From contig WELB01000026.1 of the NCBI GenBank assembly GCA_009602725.1, forward strand, positions 444,329-508,328: 64,000 nucleotides of DNA, written 5' to 3'. Positions 55,570-64,000 of this stretch are shown piece by piece. The DNA comes from Spirogloea muscicola. Its lineage: Eukaryota > Streptophyta > Zygnematophyceae > Spirogloeales > Spirogloeaceae. The notes beneath the pieces were generated by a model. The model had not been told where the DNA came from. It searched no databases and saw nothing but the letters and a program-made list of their open reading frames with translations. Each line of letters opens with the position of its first letter. Position 1 is the first letter of the stretch. A program made the translations under genes and the position numbers.

Positions 55570-56389
55570 ATTGGGCGCCCGGGCGCTGACGAGCCCAGGT
55601 CCCAGGCTGGGAGCGCTCGGGCCCAACTTCGGCCTCTTTGACTCTCTGAGTCAGCAGCCATTTAGCAGACATTTGCGCTCTACATACTGGTCAATCAGCA
55701 ATATCAAGGTCGAACTCCACAATTTGCCGATGCTTGTGGCAGAGACAGATGGCCGCTTGCTGTCAACAGCTTGGTGTCGACGTGCTTCTAGTTCGCGGCT
55801 CTCTGCTCTTGTTACTAGTAGCAGTCTTTCTTGACTAGTCCTTCTTGCAGTGGAAATCAATATATCTAGGAATACCTCATGACTTTTTCACTTTGACTTC
55901 GATCCCACAAGACATGCTTTGCAATACCATAAATGCATAAGCCTCAGTATGACACTGCAGCGCATACAACCATAGCCAGAAATACATGAATCATATGCAT
56001 GTCTGTACATGGATTGTTGACAGCAAGTTGGTCTGCAATCCCCTGCAGCTGTTGCACTCTTTTCGAGGGCCAAACTCAGACACACCTCAACAGTGAACAA
56101 ACGCAAGCATTTTTCGCAGAAGGCAGGCCAAGATGTCCCACCTGCTGCTTGCGAGGACAGGGCAAAGTCATGGGAGAAACATTTTTATACTGTGGTGGGG
56201 GCCCAAGCTGATTATGATCAGCAAGAACCTGCACAAGGACAATGTCCACTTAGTAATATAAATTTGCCCTAGCGAGTAGGCTTATTTTTGTTGATAAAGG
56301 CAGCCCACACATGACAGGAAAGTGGAAGCGGCTCCGTGTGAGAAAAGAAGCTCCCTCAGGGGGCAGCGGCCGTGAGCGGCCAGCCCAAA
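55570..56389. other. Intergenic region, no supported gene
   Basis: About 0.8 kb between two LINE B tails. I see no coding or structural feature I can support. Confidence 0.35.
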
Positions 56390-56535
56390 GAGGCTAGTAT
56401 TTAGGCATCGATTACGACCTTTATGTGTTGATCCGTGGTTTATTGAGCGGGTCAATCTGCAGTAGGATTGTACTTCATCAGTTGTGCTTGCCCTTGTACT
56501 TGGCCATTTTGGCCTTCGAATTTCAAATTAACGAA
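56390..56535 (+). mobile_element. Short LINE 3' end, subfamily B
   Basis: GTATTTAGGCATCGATTACG runs through the last codons (DLYVLIRG-like) and the B-type tail with TTGGCCATTTTGGCC. It is strongly 5'-truncated. Confidence 0.7.
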
Positions 56536-56879
56536 AAGTTTCCAGAACAGGAAAGAGAGGAGCGCAATACATTTTGAAATGATATAGTGGTCAAGCCGAG
56601 CCTTTACAACTCTGTAGATGTCAAGCGTTTAGTATAGAGAGTGCAAAGAATGCGACTCAGGTCAAGCCAAAAAACAAGGTCAAGAAGAAAGCACATGACG
56701 AGGACCAAGCCAGCTGCGAGATCACCGTTGGCAAGCCTCTGCCCACGGCACTAAACGCAAAGATGCAAGAGGCAGGGGAGGCACATCGAAAGGGCGGCAT
56801 ACACCTGGGCGCAGACAGCCGCCTCCGTGGCCCAGCGCGAAGCCTTGGTCCACGGCCGGCGTGCGCTGGAGCAGGCGGT

Positions 56880-57715
56880 GGTGGAGGTAGAAACGGGTGT
56901 GCAGCCTTTCCAGGCGTCGCTACGCTCCCCGCCCACCAGGAGCTGCTCGCGGCGCACCCGGACCTGGCGGGCCAGGCGGTCTCGTTTGCGCAACTCGCGC
57001 ACACCGCCGACCTGCGCGTCCAAGCGCGCTTCCGCAGCCGCGATGGACAAGGTCGCCTTCACCACCGCCTTGCTGCAGCTCCCGTAGGCCGACCTGCGCG
57101 GGCGCGCGAGACTCCACTCGGCCTCTTCCCCGGAAGGTGCGGCGTGGCTCCAGGCCCTCCCCCTCAACGACGCGCTCACTCTCCCGGACGGTATTTCGCA
57201 GTGCCGTCCATCGGCTCCTGGGCCTGCCGCCGCCATGCCTCCAGGGGGTGCGTCAGTGCGAATGTGGCGAGCGAGGGGCCGAGCCTGGGGAGCTGGCCGC
57301 TCATGTTCTGCGCTGTTCCCACGGCGGAGAGCGGACAGCGGCCCACGACCGCCTCCGGGATGCGATGCATGGCATCCTGGTGGAGGCTGGCTTCTCGGTG
57401 GCAGCGGAGAACTCCGTCGTCTTGCCGCTCCAGCAAAGGGCCGACGGTCTCCATGCACGTCGCGTAGACCTTGTGGCCACCCCACAAGCCGGCGGGCCAC
57501 GTCTTATCCTGGACATGGTGACCATGGACGCATACGACCGCTCACACCCAGCCCAATGTGCCATCAAGGCTGGGTATGCGGTCGCCTGCGCTGCTCGAGC
57601 TAAGGAGCTCAACTTTGCTGATCATCCGCTGGAAGACGAGTTCTTCCCGCTGGCTAGCGACGCGCATGGGGCGTTGGGCGCTTGGTGGCTCGAGCCGAGG
57701 CCTTGGTGGCTCTTA
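56880..57715 (+). mobile_element. LINE 3' fragment, subfamily A, long open frame
   Basis: Holds the longest intact reading of the domain. An upstream frame encodes DLRGRARLHSASSPEGAAWL QALPLNDAL. The 56897-57721 frame then gives VFRSAVHRLLGLPPPCLQGV RQCECGERG, HVLRC (zinc knuckle), ERTAAHDRLRDAMHGILVEA GF, ARRVDLVATPQAGGPRLILD MVTMDAYDRSHP, AARAKELNFADHP and DAHGALGAWWLE. It stops at the 57.7 kb palindrome, before the C-terminal module. The motif order matches R2/CRE-type restriction-like endonucleases (HD, RxD, D-x-V, K). The reverse transcriptase is absent. Confidence 0.8.
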
Positions 57716-57745
57716 CTGTAGCTGTTGTAGCTACAACAGCTACAG
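57716..57745. repeat. Perfect 30-bp palindrome
   Basis: CTGTAGCTGTTGTAG is followed without a loop by its exact complement, and more TGTTGTAGCTG units continue to about 57775. It abuts the truncated end of the LINE copy to its left, so it may mark a rearrangement or a repaired break. Confidence 0.85.
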
Positions 57746-58014
57746 CTAGCTGTTGTAGCTGTAGCTGTTGTTATTGTCCGTCGTGCACACAGGTGGAAGT
57801 GGTATTCATAGCTGCCATTGCCGCGCTCCTCTGCTGTGCCCCAACGCCTCCAAGAAGAAGTGGCACTCCCAGTGGGGGCAAGGGCTGTGAAAAGCCAGCC
57901 CGGAAATGAATTGACAAAGGTTCAAAGGGGCCAAATGATAGAGGGGCCTAAAAAGCACGAAGCAGCTACGAAGGGGCCTGAAGATGCTCTGTCAGAACGG
58001 GGGAGGATGGACTA

Positions 58015-58300
58015 CTCAGTAATTACGAGTGAGGAGCCTCAAATCCGACAGACTAGCTGCTGAAAAACTATCCCCCTGACGAAAGCCGGAGGCCGCAGCG
58101 AGAGCACGGCCAGCACGCAGATGCAAGGCGTGGGCGATGGACCGCTGAAGGGAGACGGATAATCGCATACGATATACCTGAGCCCACGAGCCAGCGCTTT
58201 GAAGTCAGCCGGCTCACCGCGCCTGCGGGACACAGCGCGCCGCGCAAGCCTGGCCAGCAGGTCGAGCCACTGGGACTCGAGAGGAGGAGCAGCTCGTCCA
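58015..58300 (-). mobile_element. LINE 3' end, subfamily A
   Basis: On the minus strand YRMRLSVSLQRSIAHALHLR AGRALAAASGFRQGD is followed by LSDLRLLTRNY-stop. Upstream, LESQWLDLLARLARRAVSRR of the preceding domain is recognisable. It is 5'-truncated. Confidence 0.75.
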
Positions 58301-58439
58301 GGAAAGATGGAGTGTGTATTGAGTGATGAAGGGCCTGAGTGGCTAAGTACAATGGCAAGCACATTTGACAGGGGGGCAAGGGGGCGAGGGCTGTGACAAG
58401 CCCACAAACGAATGAGCAAGGTCCAAAGGAGAACGGCCC

Positions 58440-58660
58440 GCCCATTGAGGATAGGGGCTGGAAAAAGCCAGCCCAAAAAGGAATGAAGGAAGGACGAGAG
58501 GGATTTGACCTGAGGCTGCTTAGCAGGGGTTACTGAGAAATACGTAGCTGCTTTGTTTCTTGTTGTGCTTGTTTTTCTTAGCGCTTCCCCTGGCCCCCTT
58601 CTCGTACTTTGTTCCTTCTTTGGGTTGGCTTTTCCAGCCCCTATCCTCACTGGGCGAGCC
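58440..58660. repeat. Inverted pair of LINE tails upstream of DAD1
   Basis: GAGGATAGGGGCTGGAAAAA at 58440 (reversed tail) is mirrored at 58625-58645. Between them lies DLRLLSRGY-stop with its own tail on the plus strand (58505-58560). The unit ends less than 300 bases before the DAD1 start codon. Confidence 0.7.
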
Positions 58661-58927
58661 CTTTCTTCACATCGAAAGAGAGGAAGACGCATATCAGTGA
58701 CCGTTAGGCAGCAACAATGGCGGCATCGGGACGGTAGTGGGACGATTGGCGCATGTAGCGAGAGCCCACGTTCTCGAGGCGCAGGCCCGGCGGCGGCGGC
58801 GCGGCGGCCGCGGCGGCGGCGGTGCGGAGGCCAGTGCCGCTGGAGGTCCACTAGAGGCGGAGAGAAGTGTGGTGCCGGACGAGCCCAGGGGCGCGCGCCG
58901 GCGCCACGGGCTCTGCCTGCAGCCGCC

Positions 58928-60446
58928 ATGGGCGTGGCGGACGACTTCCGGGCGGTCGTCACCACCTTCCGCGCCGAGTACCGCAAGACGCCCGTGAAGC
59001 TCAAGGTGGCTCTCGCGCGCCGCGCCGTGGTTGTGTCCGTCTTGGCATGGCCCGGTCCCGCTGCTCGACGGCGTCGCCGTTGCCGTCATAACCTCAGTGG
59101 GAACGCTTTGAGTCGCCGTCTCCGGCACTCGTGTCAGCTGCAGGGCGGCGCACAATGGCGGGCGCTCCTGCCACAGCCATGTGGAGGGCAGCGCCGATGC
59201 TGCTGACTGCATTTTGACGGGGCCCGCCTTAGGCCCTGGCCAGGGCGACCCAAGTGCTGAACCCTAGCCTCCTTCGGCGATCGCAGATGCTGGACCTGTT
59301 CCTTGCGTACGCCCTCTCCACGGCGCTGGTTCAGGTCAGCGATGGCTTGGCCTCGAGAAGCCGGCATTGGGGCCTGCCTGCCCTCCTGCTACGCCCTTTG
59401 GCAGACTAGGGCTCATGGCACCTCCCCCGTAGTTGCTGTTCTCTATAATAGCACCTGCAGTCGCTTGCACTTCAAAACAGCTTCAGGAGACAGGATGTGG
59501 TGTCCGTCAGATCGCTGGCGAAAGCGAATCAATGCTGACAGGATCGTGGGACCTGCAAACTCGTTCGCAGTTTGTGTACATGGCTCTGGTTGGCTCCTTC
59601 CCATTCAACTCGTTTCTGGCCGGCATCTTCTGCTGCATAGGCACTGGCGTTTTGGCAGGTAGCTACTGCATTCTATCACCTACTGCAATCTATCTGCAAC
59701 CCGTCATGAAGGATCCTTAGCTTGTGCTCAATACCCTGAGCATGCCAGTTGCCCTGCCTGGTAATATCTGGGGCGGGGCTTGCGGTAACCTGGAATGTGG
59801 TCACCAGGGTCAGCTTTGGGTGCAGGCTTTCTGTGTCTTCCTCTTCACGTGCCGACTTTAACTTTTGGCATGCACGTACAAAATCAAGGGGCAATTGGTA
59901 TAGAGTTTTCGTTTGCATGACCACTTCCATGCGTCCTGGCAAGTCTTTTCAGAGTCATTCTGGACTGCAAAGTGACTGGCCTCCTCTCCCTCTCTCCTGC
60001 CCTGTCTCTGGCAGTGTGCCTACGGATGCAGGTCAACAAGGAGAACAAGGAGTTTAAGGTACAGCAAGTTGCTCCGCCTTCTTGCTGCAATGTAGAGTAG
60101 CGTAGGTGCCATGCAACTCAAAAACGGACCTGCCTTTGTTCTTTTCTGGAATGAATTCATGCACATGCTCCGAATGCTGGAAACATTGCATCTTCAATCT
60201 GAAACTATGACCAAGGGACCTCGGGAAGCCCTCCTTGTAGGCAGGTGTTAAGCTCACGCATCAACATGTCCTTGTCATCCTCATCACTAATTGATCATAT
60301 GCAAGAGAGGGATGAGTTTCGAGTATCGCATATATCAACTCAGCGCATTCTTTGATGTGCAGGACTTGGCACCCGAGCAGGCCTTTGCCGACTATGTTTT
60401 GTGCAATTTGGTGCTCTTCTTTGTAGTTATCAACTTCATTGGTTGA
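58928..60446 (+). CDS. DAD1: Oligosaccharyltransferase subunit DAD1
   Basis: Small membrane subunit of the ER oligosaccharyltransferase that N-glycosylates nascent proteins; its loss triggers apoptosis in animal cells. Five exons in perfect phase: 58928-59005, 59287-59334, 59571-59658, 60015-60058 and 60363-60446, giving 113 residues, exactly the usual length. Sequence landmarks: MGVADDFRAVVTTFRAEYRK TP, LDLFLAYALSTALVQFVYM, LVGSFPFNSFLAGIFCCIGT, VCLRMQVNKENKEF, and the conserved end APEQAFADYVLCNLVLFFVV INFIG. Three hydrophobic segments are visible. The start sits in a GC-rich first exon, and the ATG is followed by family-typical residues. A LINE tail pair lies just upstream and may overlap the promoter. 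Confidence 0.96.
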
Positions 60447-62566
60447 GCCTTAATTTATACGGGCTGCCTGCCTTCCGCTTTCAGCAATCTTGTTCTTAGC
60501 GTTCCAACCCAATCATGTGATTCAAGGTTCGTTCTTCATCAGGTGACAAGGATGAGAGGTCTTTGTGGTTGACAGATACTTTCTGGTGAGTGTGCTCACA
60601 CAAGTGAACACAAGCTTGTAGAAAGCATGTGGAGTGATCAACAAGGGTCCGGATCTAAGGACGGTCATGCATTATCCACCTCATTGTGTTGCCAAGACGT
60701 TGCAATGTTGGTACCAAGCATTGCCCACCTTGGCTATGTAACTTTAGCAAAAGCCTACTGCCGATGATTGTGTGCCTGACCTACTTATCCTTCCAAGCTC
60801 GTACTAAGCGGAATGTATCAACATTGAAGCTGCTTGAGATGAGTGACAGGCTGCATCTGTGTGAGGAACTCAGAAAAATCAGCCTCGAGCGCTGAAAACT
60901 CTACTGTGACGCTAACATGCGCAACCGGATCCTCCACATAGCACCAAGCCGGCTGCATCCCTTCCTCCTGACGTTTGATGGGCGCCTGACATATGACATA
61001 AGCAGAGTACTCTGACTGAGACAGTGTGTGTATACACAATCAGAAAGAGAAATCTGGCGTTAATCGGTGACAACAGAGAGCAAGACAAGGTACTGGAATG
61101 AGTCGGTAACAAGACATACAATTGCTGTTGTAGTCGTACATGAGATACACGAGCACAGGCGGACATGCACGCACCTGTTTTACTGAAAATGTGTGGAGCA
61201 TTGCGCATGGTACAATAGGGGCTTCGCCTAGGTGAATGCGCACTGGCTGACTACAGAACCAGGCAATTCGCCCAGAGACGTCCCAAATGATACAGTCGAT
61301 TATACATCCCCCTATAATTGCTCCAGAGAAAACCTCAGTCCGCCAGGGGATTTTGAGAGTGCCTTCCTTGACCTGCCAATCTCCAAATAGACAAAGCAGC
61401 ATAACAAAATGTAGACTCTATGAGTTTCTGGGCCATAGAGGCTGGTCGAAAGGAGGTGTCTTAACCTCAGTTGCTGTAAACTGTTGTATGTGCCATGGCA
61501 CAAGCACCAGAAGGCGTGGAAAACTTGGTACATTTGAGTATGACTAAGATGACACATGATCAGCTTGAGAGCAAAGTGCAGCCTTCCACTTAGACTACAC
61601 ACTATCAGCTCGAGTGAAAAAGGCAGCTGCCTGTTGTGAGCAACAATCAGTGAAACAGATGTGAGCTCAATGTAAGCAGTCTAGAGAGCTTTGGAGTACC
61701 TGTGAGCACTTGGCTTTTGACTCCTGCAAGCATACACAACCAATACTGCATGTGAATCTAAAGTTGCTCCATCTTGCTTTCCTAGCGTGCATCACAACGT
61801 CCTAACATCATTGGCAGAGAGACCCTTTATCTGATAGATGAGGTCTTTGAGAGGGCGGGGCAAATTGTCATGACCAGAACTTTATGTAATTTCTTAGAGG
61901 GCCAGGCACATTATCATAAACGAAACAATGACAGAAGCAGTGCTGCAATTTCAAGAACACACAGAAGAGTCAGGCCAGACATTGGATCCCTTGGACTGTA
62001 TGGCTTAAGAATCACTGAAGTAAGAAGGCTCATCAATCTGACCAACTTGTGGAGGCCCTGCCACCAAATTTGGCCGAAAGTTCGAAGGTGTACGGTCTGA
62101 GTAGCAGCCAACTTCAGTCCTCAGCTTTGACGAGATGGCACAGTGGAAGCAGTCCTTCATGTTCAACTTTCAAGTCTTGCTTGTCTCACTTCCTGTGTCT
62201 CATGTAAGTACTGTCACTGACTGCCATCACACATGCTGAGGCCTCACTTCAGAGATGCCAACGTGCTGAGGTAAATATGGACAGAGAACAGCAGGTGTGG
62301 GAGCATACTATTAAGCAGGATCGGGTGGAAGCATTGGGGCAAGAAGCCAGCCTCCTCCTTACGCTGGTCCCCGCCCTGAGAACCTGTAAAATGTCCTCCA
62401 AGTTGAGGTTGACCACCAGCAGAACAATCTGGGGGATGTAAGATTTCGACTGCATCAGCATATTTAGTAAGGGTCATTTATTGCATTCTTAAACCAGGGT
62501 TTATCCATTTAAATCATATAAAAGAGACTAACTATATAGCTGCAGCAAGTGTTAAGAAGCACTTGA
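60447..62566. other. Intergenic region, no supported gene
   Basis: About 2.1 kb between DAD1 and the F-box gene. It should contain the two convergent 3' UTRs. Small ORFs on both strands show no family resemblance. A possible isolated exon at 62135-62202 (before a GTAAGT) could not be linked to anything. Confidence 0.4.
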
Positions 62567-63970
62567 CTATACAGCCACTTGAGTCCAGCTTAGCAGGCAC
62601 TCCTGTAGCATCTTTTCAAAATCCCAGCCTGTTACCTGCTCACTCAATGTTTTGCTGGCAGCGTCCTTCTCCGGCAGGGTGCCTAAGACTATGCTGCCCA
62701 GCAGTGCTCCTGTTTGCCCCATCTTCTGATATGATGAGCTAGCCCACAAGTCATCCTCCATGCTGTTGTCTGTCCAATTGCGCCCCTCACAAGTATTTTC
62801 GCCCTCCGCTTCTCGTTCTCCAGTCATGCAGGGGCTCGAGGTATCAATGCCAATGGTTCCACAGGAATATTCCCACAACCTTGCGAAGCTAAATTTCAGA
62901 GGGGCCTTGCCAGGAGCGTCTGGCCAACTCGGCTGCAAGCCTTGAGCAATGGATTCCCCATTGACCTTCATAAGGACCTCTGTCGCCATCAGCACCGGGC
63001 TGACGACTACAACTTCAAGAGACGCAAGACCCCTTAATGTAAAGTTGGCACTGAGCCTGGCCGGAGGAAGGCGGAGCGACACAGACGTTGGGAAGATGGT
63101 CACGGCAGAGGTTGGAAGGAGCGCTCTTGTGTATGACTGCCAGGGTGACGACACGGGCTGCTTCCACTTATGCAAGCGAATCTCAAACCGCAGGCCCAGC
63201 TTGCGAACGTTGTTGGCAGTGGCCTCCACATTGATGAGCGGGCCCCTGTTGCCTGTCAAGGGCACCACAGACCTGGGTCGTCAATGCACAACTGCATATG
63301 TACACCAACAACAAAGAGCAGAGGCAAAGTTAGTGGGACACAAGTCAAACACAATATGTAACCTGCATTACACTTTGCGATGGTATCAACAAAGGCCTGT
63401 ATTGAGGTATTGAATCGTTAATCAGATTGGCAGCTGATATGGACGCTGTAGAGGGCGCCCCACGGCTCACCGAAGGCTGCAAGTGGGACAGACTGCTCCA
63501 GCTGGGCCAGCCGAGCCTCCTGCATCCTGGCGCGGCCCCGCTGGTACTGAGTGATGAACGCGGCTCTGCTGCTCCCGTCCTCCAAGGCTGCCAGCGTGAG
63601 GTGCGCCGCCCAGCAGGCCAGCCATAGATAAGGAGGCAGGCTCGGAAGATCACAGACTCACATCCCCAGTGGGCAGCCGAGCACTGGAGATGCAGAGTTA
63701 GCAGCGTCTGAGCTCGAAGCACATCAATTGTGGGGCCTGAGCTCGGCAGTGCTTGCCTGTGCCCGGCCACCATTTCTGCAGCACGACGCCCCAAGTGGCG
63801 TCGTCCCGCAGCACGTCGCGCCACGCGCGGCAGACGCCGGAGGCGGCCGCCAGGTCGTACGCCGACTGGAGGCGGACCAAGCAGAGCTGCACCGCGACGG
63901 GGTGCTGCGTGCACGCCACCGCCCCGTCCGGCATTGGCGACGACGCTTTGGCGAGGCCCTTAGAAGGCAC
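62567..63970 (-). CDS. F-box protein of unknown substrate (5' end may lie outside window)
   Basis: Likely substrate receptor of an SCF ubiquitin ligase. The N-terminal part encodes AVQLCLVRLQSAYDLAAASG VCRAWRDVLRDDATWGVVLQ KWWPGT, a good F-box. A second exon (ending at 63471) encodes LAALEDGSSRAAFITQYQRG RARMQEARLAQLEQSVPLAA F and joins in phase to the exon 63252-62567 (GNRGPLINVEATANNVRKLG LRFEI ... CLLSWTQVAV-stop). The C-terminal half has no repeats (LRR, Kelch or WD) and no family I recognise. The frame is open to the window edge; the first internal ATG is at 63934. The junction of exons 1 and 2 is uncertain. Confidence 0.65.
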
Positions 63971-64000
63971 GCCAATTGGGCGCTGCGACAGCCGAATCCC

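Overview
The window reads as nuclear DNA of a green alga, most likely a trebouxiophyte-type chlorophyte. The class is inferred from green-lineage proteins, not from a marker gene. Supporting signs are an algal plastocyanin, a redox-regulated chloroplast fructose-bisphosphatase, an ECA3-type Ca2+/Mn2+ pump, very intron-rich genes with short exons, GC-rich 5' ends on several genes, and TGTAA polyadenylation-like signals.

Host genes, left to right: plastocyanin (1-444, +, 5' end outside the window); ECA3-type P-type ATPase (2762-12438, +, 33 short exons that stay in frame throughout); a receptor-like cytoplasmic kinase of the PBS1/RLCK-VII type with an MGGC N-terminus (17821-15253, -); a serine carboxypeptidase (38060-41381, +, first exon cut by an assembly gap); an intronless Asp/Glu/hydantoin-racemase-family gene (44516-45346, +); a lipid-A-disaccharide-synthase-related gene of cyanobacterial type (50257-46866, -); chloroplast FBPase (about 54118-51415, -); the oligosaccharyltransferase subunit DAD1 (58928-60446, +, 5 exons, 113 aa); and an F-box protein at the right edge (-).

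The stretch 18-37 kb, with outliers at 43.9-44.2, 50.6-51.0 and 54.2-58.7 kb, is a repeat landscape. It is dominated by 5'-truncated non-LTR retrotransposons. Their 3' ORF carries a zinc knuckle, a restriction-like-endonuclease-like domain and a conserved tail ending LTRGY-stop. At least three 3'-UTR subfamilies can be told apart, and most contain a short GGCTGG...CAGCC hairpin. A non-coding mini LTR element (TRIM-like, 22939-23718) lies among them. The region also holds an old inverted duplication: arms 26.83-29.41 kb and 32.09-35.84 kb, each carrying a divergent copy of an unrecognised gene and its flanking repeats, with LINE debris between and inside them.

Functionally, plastocyanin and FBPase serve photosynthetic electron transport and carbon fixation. 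ECA3, DAD1 and the carboxypeptidase belong to the secretory pathway. The genes share no operon-like logic, as expected for a eukaryote. The most unusual items are the LINE family with its shared 3' hairpin, the inverted duplication of an unknown gene, the TRIM-like element, the intronless racemase, and the cyanobacterial LpxB-related gene.
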